Assembly (NCBI RefSeq): GCF_014197035.1
Contig: NZ_JACIEU010000007.1
Location: 186,001 to 250,000 of the forward strand
Source of the DNA: Sphingobium scionense
Lineage (GTDB): Bacteria > Pseudomonadota > Alphaproteobacteria > Sphingomonadales > Sphingomonadaceae
Direction: 5' to 3'
DNA length: 64,000 nucleotides
A model generated the notes under the pieces. The model was not told where the DNA came from and did not search any database. It saw nothing but the letters and a program-made list of their open reading frames with translations. Within the stretch, counting starts at the first letter, position 1, and each line of letters opens with the position of its first letter. Shown here one piece after another: positions 17,056-25,662 of this stretch. Position numbers and translations under genes: made by a program.

Positions 17056-18025
17056 CGCCAGCCACCTGCTCGACAATCTTCTCTACGCGATAATGCTGCT
17101 TGCCGTCACCGCGGGTGAAGATGATGATCTCCGCGATCAGGCCGATCGCGGCGATCTGAATCCCCAGGACCAGCAGCAGCACGACCAGGACCAGCATCGG
17201 CCGATCCGACAGTGGCACGTTGCTGACCTCGCGCTGGAACAGCAGAAATGCCATCAGCAAAAGGCTGCACACGACCGATCCGGCACCGACCGTGCCGAAG
17301 AAGCGGAAGGGACGCTGCATGAAGCGGACGAGGAAGCCGACGGCGAGCAGGTCCAGCATCACGTCCATATAAACGCCGAGGCGGTGCTGCGGCCGAGCGG
17401 CATCGCTCTGCGCCTGGGCCAGGGTGAGTTGCATCACCTTGAAGCCATGCGCCTCTGCCAGCAGCGGCAGGAAGCGCTGCTTTTCATCCTGCACCGGAAT
17501 CTCGTCGAACACGCTGCTGTGCGCAGCGCGAACGGAACAGCCCGGATCATTATATTTTGCGCCCGCGAACCGCGCGACCTTCTCGAAACCCCAGCCACGC
17601 AGGCGATTGAAGATCGCATCGTCGCTGCGTTGGCGACGGACGGTCACCACATCAGCATCATTGAGATGGTCCAGCAGTTCCGAGATCGCGCCCGGCCCGA
17701 CCTGGAAATAAGCCGGCAGGAACAGCAGATGCCGGCCGGTCGACCGCCGCACGCCTTCGCGCAGACAGGCCGCCTCGCCAAATTCCCGGCTGAAGCGCAT
17801 GACCTGGATCGGTTCGCCACCGCGCTGCAATTGTTCCAGCGCATCGATCGGAAAATCCATGTTCCCGTCGATCACATAGATGAACTCATAACTGCGGCCG
17901 GTCGCGGTGATGGTGTCGCGATATTCGGCATAGACTTTCTGGATATCGTCGAAACGCGCCAGAACCGGGATCACGACGGAAAGATCGGTAGTCTCGACAA
18001 GGTCGAGTTTAGCAGAAAGCGCCAT
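17048..18025 (-). CDS. GT2-like membrane protein lacking the DXD motif
   Basis: A 325-residue protein of the GtrB/DPM1-like GT2 fold with two C-terminal membrane helices (about 230-290). The fold landmarks are recognisable: LSVVIPVLARFDD near the start, FSREFGEAACLREGVRRSTG, NDPGCSVRAA in the acceptor region. Where active enzymes read VxxxDADLQxxP it has LLFLPAYFQVGPG, so both metal-binding Asp residues are missing, and the usual VDDGS is VIDGN. It starts at the ATG 18025, two bases after the stop of an orthodox GT2. Possible roles are a catalytically altered enzyme or a non-catalytic partner. Confidence 0.8.
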   Translation of the reverse strand: MALSAKLDLVETTDLSVVIPVLARFDDIQKVYAEYRDTITATGRSYEFIYVIDGNMDFPIDALEQLQRGGEPIQVMRFSREFGEAACLREGVRRSTGRHLLFLPAYFQVGPGAISELLDHLNDADVVTVRRQRSDDAIFNRLRGWGFEKVARFAGAKYNDPGCSVRAAHSSVFDEIPVQDEKQRFLPLLAEAHGFKVMQLTLAQAQSDAARPQHRLGVYMDVMLDLLAVGFLVRFMQRPFRFFGTVGAGSVVCSLLLMAFLLFQREVSNVPLSDRPMLVLVVLLLVLGIQIAAIGLIAEIIIFTRGDGKQHYRVEKIVEQVAGDA

Positions 18026-18027
18026 TT

Positions 18028-18966
18028 TCAATCCCCTTGTTTCGAAAGGCCGACCGAGAGACGCGCCCCCAGTTCGGCATAGCCGGACACTTTGTTCGAA
18101 AGCGAAGCCAGCATCTGGCCGACAACGGTCCAGCCCAGCAGGAACAGCGAAAGCGACAGCCACAGCACGGCGATCGCCAGCGTCGGCAGGGCAAGCCCAT
18201 CGCCCGTGACCGAAATCAGCAGCGCGGTGACACCGAGCATGAACGTGCCGACCAGCAGGAAGCGCGACCAGGCCATCGGCCGGCGCACATAGCTGAGCAG
18301 GATGCGGATCGAGACGATGTCGAGCATCACCTTGTAGATGCGCGAGAAGCCATATTTGGACACGCCGAAGCGCCGTGGATGATGCCGCACCTCGATCTGC
18401 GCGAGCTTCGCGCCAGCCAGGCGCGACAGCGCGGGAATGAAGCGGTGCATTTCGCCATACATGGGCAGTTGCTTGACCAGGATGGCGCGAAACGCCTTGA
18501 GCGAGCAGCCGCTATCGCGGACCGCCACCCCCATCAGCCGCGCCATGATGCGGTTGGCCACCTGCGAAACGAAGACCCGTACCCCGCCATCCTGACGCTT
18601 CTTGCGCCAGCCGACGACGATGTCATAGCCCTGGTAGATGATCGCGACCATCTGCGGGATGTCGAGCGGATCATTTTGCAGGTCGCCATCCATGGTGACG
18701 ATGATGTCACCCCGCGCATCCTGGATACCGGCCGCCATCGCCGCCGTCTGGCCATAATTGCCGCGGAATTTCACGATGCGAACATGCGGATCCAGCGCCA
18801 CCAGATCAGCCGCGCGGGCGAATGTCGCATCCCGGCTACCATCGTCCACCAGGACGACCTCATAGCTGGGCGCAAAATCGACCAACGCGTCGCTGATCGC
18901 CTGATGGAGAAGGACGACATTGTCCTCTTCATTATAGAGAGGAACGACTATGGAGACATCAACCAT
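18028..18966 (-). CDS. Polyprenyl-phosphate glycosyltransferase (GT2, GtrB/ArnC/DPM1-like)
   Basis: A 312-residue inner-membrane enzyme. The GT2 catalytic domain has VSIVVPLYNEEDNV, EVVLVDDGSRD, FRGNYGQTAAMAAGI and the metal-binding TMDGDLQNDP (DXD intact), with RDSGCSLKAF in the acceptor region. Two C-terminal membrane helices lie at about 228-280. Such enzymes load a sugar onto undecaprenyl phosphate for use by a periplasmic GT-C enzyme; the divergent ArnT-like gene at 19.2 kb is a natural partner. GGGGGTGG precedes the ATG at 18966. First gene of the leftward operon. Confidence 0.9.
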   Translation of the reverse strand: MVDVSIVVPLYNEEDNVVLLHQAISDALVDFAPSYEVVLVDDGSRDATFARAADLVALDPHVRIVKFRGNYGQTAAMAAGIQDARGDIIVTMDGDLQNDPLDIPQMVAIIYQGYDIVVGWRKKRQDGGVRVFVSQVANRIMARLMGVAVRDSGCSLKAFRAILVKQLPMYGEMHRFIPALSRLAGAKLAQIEVRHHPRRFGVSKYGFSRIYKVMLDIVSIRILLSYVRRPMAWSRFLLVGTFMLGVTALLISVTGDGLALPTLAIAVLWLSLSLFLLGWTVVGQMLASLSNKVSGYAELGARLSVGLSKQGD

Positions 18967-19212
18967 CTGACCACCCCCCACAAGATACGAAATATTTAAT
19001 TTAGACATCAACATATATAATATTGAGTCAAATCAAGACTTGGACAAAGTCATGATCACACGAATCAAGATCACACATATTAGAAACATTTTCTATTATG
19101 TAGTGACACCTACTCGATAGGTGTTCCCCCCTATGTTGACTCATCTCGCAATTGCGTAAGAATTTTGAGCGAGCCGGCACAAGCGCGGCTATTGTCGAAA
19201 TCGGGGAACGAC
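18967..19212. promoter_or_regulatory. Divergent EPS promoter region
   Basis: A 246-base AT-rich gap between the leftward GT2 operon and the rightward ArnT-like gene. It carries the octamer aatcaaga twice (19031, 19063), gatcacac twice (19054, 19069) and an inverted repeat acaccta-N5-taggtgt at 19106-19124. Promoter hexamers are not clear enough to call. Confidence 0.45.
19106..19124. promoter_or_regulatory. Inverted repeat, candidate operator
   Basis: Arms acaccta and taggtgt with a 5-base spacer (ctcga) in the divergent EPS promoter region. Nothing in the window identifies the protein that would bind it. Confidence 0.4.
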
Positions 19213-20853
19213 ATGCTCAGTTCTTCAGAGAGAATGCCGGCGTTTGCCGGCCCGCAGGACCGCGATGCGCGCCGTGCAGACGCATGGCTGCGCACCATCC
19301 TGCCCTGCCTTGCGGTGGGGATGGTGGCCTGCCTCCTCTATGGCATCAGCATCCAGACGCGCCCCGCCCATCTCGACGAATTCTATCATCTGCTGGCCGG
19401 ACGCAGCTGGCAGTTGCACCGCGATTTCGCGCTGCTCGACGGGCAATATGTCCGCGCGCCGCTGTTCACCATGATCGTGGGCTGGACCTTCGACCTGGTC
19501 GGACGCGCCGACCTGCTGGTCGCCCGCCTGCCATCGGTGCTGTTCAGCGCGATCAGCGTCGCGATCCTGTTCCAGTGGCCCAGGCAGAGTGCCGGGCCAT
19601 GGGCTGGCCTGAGCGCCGCCGCGCTGCTTGGCCTGGCCGGCTACACGTTCGACATCGCCCATTTCGCCCGTTTCTATGCCCTGCACACGCTGCTGATCCT
19701 GACCGCGGCCTGGACCCTGTATCTGGCGACCCGCACGAATCGCCGGCTCCAGCCACTCTGGGCAGGACTGGCCGCGATGGCGCTGATCCTGGCTTACCAG
19801 TTGCAGCCGGTGACGATCATCGCGCTCGCCGGGCTGGGCGGCTGGCTGCTGATCGACCAGCGAGCCCTGCTGTTGCAAACGTTGAAGCGTCACCCCCGCA
19901 GCGCTCTCATCCTGTCGGCCTGTGTCGTTATCGCCGTCATTCTGGGTTTCGAGCCGCTCGCCGCGATGGTCGGCCGCTTCGCCCATGCCGAAAGATGGGC
20001 CACCGCCGCGCAGAATGACCGGCTATATTATGTGCGCGAGTTTTGGGTGCAGATGCCGCTGTTCAGCCTGCTGACGCCGGTCGCCCTGCTGCTCGCCATC
20101 CGCAGCCATGCGCGCCTCGGCCTGCTCTGCGCCAGCATGATCATCATCTGCCTGACGCTGCATTCCTTCGCCGGCATGAAGGCCTGGCGCTATTGCTATT
20201 ATGTGCTTCCGTTTTTCTGCATGGCCTATGGCCTGGCCATCGCGTCGCTGTTGCCCGCGACAGGCCCGGACAAGCGGCGCGCCACGCTGCAGACCGGCAT
20301 CGGTGCGATCGTCCTGCTGACCCTGCTCGCCAGCAGCCCTGTCTATCGCGAGGGTGCCAGGCTGACCCTGGCGGGCCTGAAGGCCCTGGCAACCGGCCCG
20401 GTCGCGCTGGCTGCACCCGTGCCCGACGGCGACTGGTCTCGCGCCGAGGGGCCTTTCCGCGCGATCGCCGCACGACAGGGCATGCTGGTGACCGGCGACG
20501 ACCTGCGCACCATCGCGCATCTGGGCGACTATCAGGTCTTCATCAGTTCCAGCCGGCTGGGCGAATTGCCGCCCTTCACCGATTTTACACCCGACTATCG
20601 GACCGGCCGCCCGATCATCGAGGCCGTATCGGCCATGAACGCGGTGATCGACTGCAACCGCAGCGGCGCCGTGATCGTGTCCGATCGCCAGTGGCGCAAT
20701 CCGATCGCGGTTACGCCCGCCGTCGCCGATCTGATCGAACGGCGACTGACCCCGGTTCGGTCGGTGCCCGGCTTCCATGTCTTTACCTGGCAAGCCGCCA
20801 AGGCCGCCCGGCCCTGCCCCTATCCACAACATGGATCGCGGCGGGCGTCATGA
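19213..20853 (+). CDS. ArnT/PMT-like membrane glycosyltransferase (GT39/GT83-type)
   Basis: A 546-residue polytopic membrane protein with about ten hydrophobic segments between residues 30 and 395, then a soluble C-terminal domain. The first periplasmic loop has RPAHLDEFYHLLAGRSW, which includes the acidic DE signature of GT-C enzymes that use polyprenyl-phosphate sugars. HFARFYALHTLLIL and FAGMKAWRYCYYVLPFF are further typical stretches. The ATG at 19213 follows GGGGAAC; an earlier in-frame ATG at 19165 lacks a site. It may transfer a sugar from the lipid carrier made by the divergent GT2 to EPS, LPS or protein. Confidence 0.83.
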   Translation: MLSSSERMPAFAGPQDRDARRADAWLRTILPCLAVGMVACLLYGISIQTRPAHLDEFYHLLAGRSWQLHRDFALLDGQYVRAPLFTMIVGWTFDLVGRADLLVARLPSVLFSAISVAILFQWPRQSAGPWAGLSAAALLGLAGYTFDIAHFARFYALHTLLILTAAWTLYLATRTNRRLQPLWAGLAAMALILAYQLQPVTIIALAGLGGWLLIDQRALLLQTLKRHPRSALILSACVVIAVILGFEPLAAMVGRFAHAERWATAAQNDRLYYVREFWVQMPLFSLLTPVALLLAIRSHARLGLLCASMIIICLTLHSFAGMKAWRYCYYVLPFFCMAYGLAIASLLPATGPDKRRATLQTGIGAIVLLTLLASSPVYREGARLTLAGLKALATGPVALAAPVPDGDWSRAEGPFRAIAARQGMLVTGDDLRTIAHLGDYQVFISSSRLGELPPFTDFTPDYRTGRPIIEAVSAMNAVIDCNRSGAVIVSDRQWRNPIAVTPAVADLIERRLTPVRSVPGFHVFTWQAAKAARPCPYPQHGSRRAS

Positions 20854-20911
20854 GCGGCCGGACCTTTCGCGCGCGCCTGTCGCAGCATCCGTCCATTCGG
20901 GAGAGTTGTGC

Positions 20912-21910
20912 ATGAACGAAACCGGCTATCAACCAATCATCGCGGTAACCGGCGCCACCGGCTTCGTCGGCGGCACGCTGGCCCGGCGTCTGGTCGCCAT
21001 GGGCTATCGCGTGCGATCGATGACCCGCCGGCCGCTGACCGAGGCGGAACGGGAAAGCGGGATCGAGTGGATCGAGGGCGCGCTGACCGACACGGACAAG
21101 TTCGACGCGCTGCTGAAGGACGCGCGCTATTGCTTCCACATCGCCGCCATGTTCCGATCCGAAGGCACGCGCAGCGAGTTCATGCAGGTCAATCGCGACA
21201 GCACCCGCGCGCTGCTGGCTGCAGGCAGGCGGGCTGGCGTCGAGCGCTTCATCTATTGCTCGTCGATCGGCGTGCATGGCAATGTCGCCACGCCGCCGGC
21301 CGACGAAAATGCACCGTTCGATCCGCGCGACCCCTATCAGGAAAGCAAGCTTCAGGCCGAGGATTTGTGTCGGGACGAAATGACCCGTCCGGACATGAGT
21401 GTGGTGATCGTGCGTCCCTGCTCCACCTATGGACCGGGCGACATACGCATGCTCAAGATGTTCCGGATGCTCCAGCGGCGGCGCTTCCTGTTCATCGGCA
21501 CCCACGAGCCCAATTTCCATCCGGTCTATATCGACGATCTGATCGCGGGCTATATCCTGACGATGACGCATCCCGACGCGCCGTCGGGCACCTTCATCCT
21601 GGGCGACCGATCCTTCCTGTCGCTGCGCGACTATGTCGCCACCGCCGCCACCGTGCTGGGCGTACCGGCGCCCAGGACCACCATCCCCTATGGCCTGGCA
21701 TTGCTGGCAGCCCGGATCTGCGAGGCGATCTGTGCGCCGCTGTCGCTGCAGCCGCCATTGCATCGGCGCCGGCTGACCTTCTTCAAGCATAATCGCGCCT
21801 TCACGATCGCGCGGGCGGAAAAGGTGCTGGGCTATGAGCCGGCGGTGGGGCTGGAAGAAGGATTTCGCCGCACCGTCGCCTGGTATCGCCAGCAGGGTCT
21901 GCTGGCATGA
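20912..21910 (+). CDS. NAD-dependent epimerase/dehydratase (extended SDR)
   Basis: A 332-residue enzyme. The Rossmann motif is VTGATGFVGGTLARRL at the N-terminus. The catalytic pattern appears as CSSIGVHGN, then DPYQESKLQAE (Tyr and Lys of YxxxK), followed by RPCSTYGPGD. It resembles nucleotide-sugar epimerases and dihydroflavonol-reductase-type SDRs. The exact substrate is not predictable. GGGAG precedes the ATG at 20912. It follows the ArnT-like gene by 58 bases, probably in one transcript, and may supply or modify a sugar for that pathway. Confidence 0.88.
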   Translation: MNETGYQPIIAVTGATGFVGGTLARRLVAMGYRVRSMTRRPLTEAERESGIEWIEGALTDTDKFDALLKDARYCFHIAAMFRSEGTRSEFMQVNRDSTRALLAAGRRAGVERFIYCSSIGVHGNVATPPADENAPFDPRDPYQESKLQAEDLCRDEMTRPDMSVVIVRPCSTYGPGDIRMLKMFRMLQRRRFLFIGTHEPNFHPVYIDDLIAGYILTMTHPDAPSGTFILGDRSFLSLRDYVATAATVLGVPAPRTTIPYGLALLAARICEAICAPLSLQPPLHRRRLTFFKHNRAFTIARAEKVLGYEPAVGLEEGFRRTVAWYRQQGLLA

Positions 21911-21936
21911 GGATGATGGCGTCGCCCTGCTGGCCG

Positions 21937-22518
21937 TCAGCGGTTGAGCCAGCGTCCGAGCCGGGCGCGATCGCGGCGATGGCGTTGGCGCATGCCCCAG
22001 GCACCGGCGAGGGACGCTGCCGCAGCGGTGGCAGCGAGCGGCGCCGCGACGCCGCACAGGGCGAGCAGCGCCAGGGCAGATCCCGCGCCCGCACTCCAGC
22101 GCACGAACCGACGCGCGCCAGCGGCATAGCCATCGATGATCCCATCGATATCACCGATCACAACCCAGTCCGGCCGATCGGCGACCCGGGCCATCAGCGG
22201 CTGCACGGCACCGTCGGGCAAGGTCAGCGACCGGACGATCAGAACCTCTCCGGCCGCTACAGCTATGTCGGCCGGGAGTACCACATGCAATTCGGCGCCC
22301 GTACCCGTGCGATACCGGACAGCCTGCATGGCGCTTCCGTCACGCCGTTCGACATCGATCACCACGCCGCGCCTCAGCAACAGGCCAACGCTGCCGAAAT
22401 GGGTAAGGATCGCCCGCTTCGCACCGAGCGCCCGCGCCGCCGACGGGGCCTGCCCGGGAACGGCCACGATAGCCAGCCCCTGGCCCTTGCTCGTCTGCCT
22501 GTCCTGGATCGAACCCAT
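21937..22518 (-). CDS. Hypothetical protein with C-terminal membrane segment
   Basis: A 193-residue protein on the strand opposite its neighbours. The sequence is mostly beta-type (LAIVAVPGQAP, AILTHFGSVGLLLRRGVVIDV, DRPDWVVIGDIDGIIDGY). A hydrophobic stretch of about 35 residues then runs from 147 to 182 (ALALLALCGVAAPLAAT), and the end is Arg-rich. I do not recognise a family. Third-position GC and the AGGAAG site ahead of 22518 support it over the competing plus-strand frame in the same place. It is divergent from the GH5 gene with a 56-base gap. Confidence 0.6.
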   Translation of the reverse strand: MGSIQDRQTSKGQGLAIVAVPGQAPSAARALGAKRAILTHFGSVGLLLRRGVVIDVERRDGSAMQAVRYRTGTGAELHVVLPADIAVAAGEVLIVRSLTLPDGAVQPLMARVADRPDWVVIGDIDGIIDGYAAGARRFVRWSAGAGSALALLALCGVAAPLAATAAAASLAGAWGMRQRHRRDRARLGRWLNR

Positions 22519-22574
22519 ATCTCGCCAACTTCCTGCGCCCGGCATGGGGCTAGCATGGCTGCGGAGCGCTGACC

Positions 22575-23624
22575 ATGATGCATAGCCACGCTACGGGACA
22601 AACGGCCAGGTCCATCAGACATGCCGCGATCGCACTGGCGGTCCTGGGATTGCCGGACTCTGCGGCCGGCCAGACCCGCGCACCGCTGGCCGGCGTCAAC
22701 CTTGCCGGTGGCGAGTTCAATTCCGGTCGCAAGCCGGGCACCTACGCCAAGGACTATATCTATCCGGATGCACGGATCGCGGCCCCCTTCATTGCCATGG
22801 GCATGAAGATCGTGCGTGTGCCGCTGCTGTGGGAGCGGTTGCAGCCCAGTGCTGCGCAGCCGCTGTCCGCCAGCGAGATCGGGCGGCTGGACAAGGTGAT
22901 CGCCGGCCTGAAAGGCTTCGAGATCATCATCCTCGACATCCATAATTACGGCAAGCGCAACGGCAAGCGGCTCGACCAGATGGCCGATGGCGACGCCCAG
23001 TTCGCGGACCTGTGGCGGCGGCTGGCCGAGCGCTATCGCGAGGATCCGCGGATCGCCTTTGGCCTGATGAACGAGCCCAATGGCATGGCGCCGGCCCAAT
23101 GGCGGCGCATCGTCGACGCCGGTGTCGCCGCGATCCGCAAGGCGGGCGCGCGCAACCTGCTGTTGGTGCCCGGATCGAACTGGACCGGCGCCCATAGCTG
23201 GGCCGCAGGCGGCACACGATCCAACGCCGCCGCCTTCAGCGATTTCCGCGATCCGGGGAGCAATTATGCGTTCGAGATGCACCAATATCTGGACCCCGAC
23301 AGTTCGGGCATGAAAATGCAGTGCGAGGACGCGCCGGTCATCCGCCAGCGCATGATGGCCGCGACCAACTGGCTGCGGACCAACAAGCATAAGGGCTTTC
23401 TGGGCGAGTTCGGTGCACCGCCCGACGCCCGGTGCCTCGCCAGCCTCGACGCGCTGCTCGACCATATGCACCGGAATGCCGATGTCTGGATGGGCTGGAC
23501 CTATTGGGCCGGCGGCGGCTGGTGGGGTCCCAATTATCCGTTGAGCGTCCAGCCGGTGAAAGGCGCGGCCCGGCCACAGGCAAGCATCCTTGCCAAATAT
23601 AGCAGCCGAGGAGCCCGTAAATGA
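22575..23624 (+). CDS. Secreted GH5 endoglucanase-like glycanase
   Basis: A 349-residue exported hydrolase. It has a signal peptide (to about residue 32, DSAAGQ), then a GH5 TIM barrel: GVNLAGGEFN, IVRVPLLWERLQP, ILDIHNYGKR, the acid/base Glu167 in FGLMNEPNG, MHQYLD and the nucleophile Glu278 in FLGEFG. Closest in style to endo-beta-1,4-glucanases. Glycanases are often built into EPS loci, where they trim the polymer during export. Cellulase-like specificity would fit a beta-1,4-glucose backbone. GGAGCG precedes the ATG. It overlaps the next gene as ATGA. Confidence 0.92.
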   Translation: MMHSHATGQTARSIRHAAIALAVLGLPDSAAGQTRAPLAGVNLAGGEFNSGRKPGTYAKDYIYPDARIAAPFIAMGMKIVRVPLLWERLQPSAAQPLSASEIGRLDKVIAGLKGFEIIILDIHNYGKRNGKRLDQMADGDAQFADLWRRLAERYREDPRIAFGLMNEPNGMAPAQWRRIVDAGVAAIRKAGARNLLLVPGSNWTGAHSWAAGGTRSNAAAFSDFRDPGSNYAFEMHQYLDPDSSGMKMQCEDAPVIRQRMMAATNWLRTNKHKGFLGEFGAPPDARCLASLDALLDHMHRNADVWMGWTYWAGGGWWGPNYPLSVQPVKGAARPQASILAKYSSRGARK

Positions 23625-24823
23625 TCCGCGCCCGCTCCGCCGGCCTGTCGGCCGCCTGTGCCACGATCCTGACATGCCCGGCCTATGGCCAGGTGGACGT
23701 GCCGCCCGACGGCCTGACCGTGGCGCCGACCGTCCGCATGATCTATGACGACAATGTCCTGCGCCAGAATGACGATATCATCGCCGGCGACAAGGATGAT
23801 CTGCGCATCACTCCCGGCGTCGACGTGACGTTCCGCAAGATCTTGGGCGTCCACCAGATCACGGCGGTCGGATCGCTCGGTTATGATTTCCACCAGCGCT
23901 ACGACAATCTCGATCGCGAGCGCATCGCGCTGCAGGCGCGGGGCGATGTGAAGATTTCGGGACTATGCTATCTGCGTCCGCGCGCGCGCCTCAACTTCGC
24001 CCAGGCCAATCTCGCCGACCAGGGCGAGATTGTCGGCAATAGCGAGCGCACCCAGGATTATTCGGTCACCGCCGAATGCGACAAGCCCTATGGCTATTAC
24101 CCGGTCATCAACCTGGGCTATCTGACCACCGACAACAGCGCCAGTTCGCGCCGCGCATTCGACATCCGCACGCGAACCGCCGGCATCGGCTTTGCCTATA
24201 CCAAGGCCAGTTTCGGCGATATCCGGCTGATGTTCAACTATGACGCCTTCCGTCGCCCCCATTATGATGGGCTCGATACCGAAGGCCGGCGGATGAGCAG
24301 CGGCGCCGACAATTATCGCGTCGGCATAGAGTTCAAGCGCGCAGTGGCGCCCCGGCTGAGCTGGAATGCCGGGCTGAGCTATATCAAGACCAAGGCGCGC
24401 GACGATGATGTCGAGGATTATTCGGGCCTGGGCTATCATGTCGGTGCGGTCTACCAGCCTTCGCCACGCGGCAGCCTCGTGCTGGATGTCACCCGCAGCA
24501 CCAGCAACCAGAGCAATACCGGCGCGACCTATGTCGTGCAGACCGACTTTTCGCTGCGCGGCAATTACAAGCTGGGCAGCCGGTCCTCGATCCAGGCAGG
24601 TGCCACCTATGGCCGACGGCAGTTCAAGGGCGAATTGCTGATCGACACCGACACGCCGCGCGGCACCGACAAGACCACTGCGCTATTCGCCGGCTATCGC
24701 TTCGCGCTGCGCAGCCGCCTGAACGCCGGTTTCGAGTTTCGCCATGAATGGCGCGAAAGCGACGTCGATCGCTACCGCTACAAATCCACCTCTTCGATGC
24801 TGTTTATTGGCCTTCAATTGTGA
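23621..24823 (+). CDS. Outer-membrane beta-barrel protein of the EPS export system (BBP2/EpsL-like)
   Basis: A 400-residue outer-membrane protein. The signal peptide ends near residue 24 (CPAYGQ). The rest alternates short amphipathic strands with aromatic ends: PTVRMIYDDNVLRQNDD, AVGSLGYDFHQRYDN, GYYPVINLGYL and a C-terminal SSMLFIGLQL strand closing the barrel. The DDNVLR start is typical of putative beta-barrel porin 2 and EpsL-like proteins encoded with OPX/PCP genes. It may form or support the EPS exit channel. Translationally coupled to the GH5 gene and 11 bases ahead of the OPX gene. Confidence 0.85.
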   Translation: MIRARSAGLSAACATILTCPAYGQVDVPPDGLTVAPTVRMIYDDNVLRQNDDIIAGDKDDLRITPGVDVTFRKILGVHQITAVGSLGYDFHQRYDNLDRERIALQARGDVKISGLCYLRPRARLNFAQANLADQGEIVGNSERTQDYSVTAECDKPYGYYPVINLGYLTTDNSASSRRAFDIRTRTAGIGFAYTKASFGDIRLMFNYDAFRRPHYDGLDTEGRRMSSGADNYRVGIEFKRAVAPRLSWNAGLSYIKTKARDDDVEDYSGLGYHVGAVYQPSPRGSLVLDVTRSTSNQSNTGATYVVQTDFSLRGNYKLGSRSSIQAGATYGRRQFKGELLIDTDTPRGTDKTTALFAGYRFALRSRLNAGFEFRHEWRESDVDRYRYKSTSSMLFIGLQL

Positions 24824-24834
24824 GGAGCACGGCC

Positions 24835-25632
24835 ATGTCCTTCATGCGACGCACCTTCAACGCCCCGCTTGCCCTGCTGGCGGCCCTGTGCCTTGGCAGT
24901 CCGGCCACGGCGGGCGCGGACACCAAGGCCGCCGTGGCCGCCTATATATTGGGCGCGAACGACGAAATCCGGGTGTCGATCTTCGGCGCCTATCCGATCG
25001 AGGTGAAGACCCGGATCAAGGAGGATGGCCGCATTACCCTGCCCAGCATCGGCGATGTCGTCGCCGAGGGCAGGAGCACCAATGCACTGGCGGAGAATAT
25101 TCGCCGGCAGTTGCAGACCGGCGGCTATTTCGTCGACCCGATCGTCAATGTCGAGGTGGTGAGCTTCGTCAGCCGATCGGTAACCATGTTCGGCAATCTC
25201 CAGAGTCCCGGCCTCTATCCGCTCGATCGCCCGCAGACTATCGCGATGATGCTGGCACGGACCGGCGGCGCGCGAGCGGACGCGGCCGACTATGCCATAT
25301 TGCAACGCGCCGGCGAGGCGGATCAGCGGATCGCGTTGAGCGACCTGGATCCGCAGACGGGGACCGGCCAGTTCCTGCGTGCCGGAGATTCGGTGTTCGT
25401 GCCCAAGGCCGAAGATGTCTTCATCTACGGTCAGGTGAACAAGCCGGGCCGGGTCGCCTTCGAGACCGGCATGACGCTGCGCCAGATGCTGGCCCAGGCC
25501 GGCGGACCGACGCTGGGCGGATCGGAAAAGAAGATCACGCTCCATCGCGGACCGGAGAAAATCAAGAAGGCGGACCTCGATATGCTGGTCAAGCCGGGCG
25601 ACGTCTACACCGTCAACGAACGGACCTTCTGA
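24835..25632 (+). CDS. Polysaccharide export protein (OPX, Wza/GumB-like)
   Basis: A 265-residue periplasmic or outer-membrane export protein. It has a signal peptide (to about residue 28, ATAGA), the Poly_export domain start YILGANDEIRVSIFGAYPIEVKTRIKEDG written as separate beta turns, then SLBB-type repeats (VTMFGNLQSPGLYPL and VFIYGQVNKPGRVAFETGMT). The acylated Cys of classical Wza is absent: the signal ends like a signal peptidase I site. GGAG precedes the ATG at 24835. With the barrel upstream and the co-polymerase downstream it forms the export module. Confidence 0.92.
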   Translation: MSFMRRTFNAPLALLAALCLGSPATAGADTKAAVAAYILGANDEIRVSIFGAYPIEVKTRIKEDGRITLPSIGDVVAEGRSTNALAENIRRQLQTGGYFVDPIVNVEVVSFVSRSVTMFGNLQSPGLYPLDRPQTIAMMLARTGGARADAADYAILQRAGEADQRIALSDLDPQTGTGQFLRAGDSVFVPKAEDVFIYGQVNKPGRVAFETGMTLRQMLAQAGGPTLGGSEKKITLHRGPEKIKKADLDMLVKPGDVYTVNERTF

Positions 25633-25662
25633 GGATCGGACGGCCTATTCGGGAGACATGCA

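Noticed and set aside
21907..22572. Plus-strand frame of 221 codons competing with the hypothetical gene at 21937-22518
   Set aside because: The product is rich in Arg, Gln and Pro without structure, while the minus frame has a ribosome site, regular beta-type segments and a membrane helix.
22575..23624. GH5 gene as a plain cellulose-degradation gene
   Set aside because: It is translationally coupled to the EPS outer-membrane barrel gene, so a role in the EPS pathway is more likely than nutrition.
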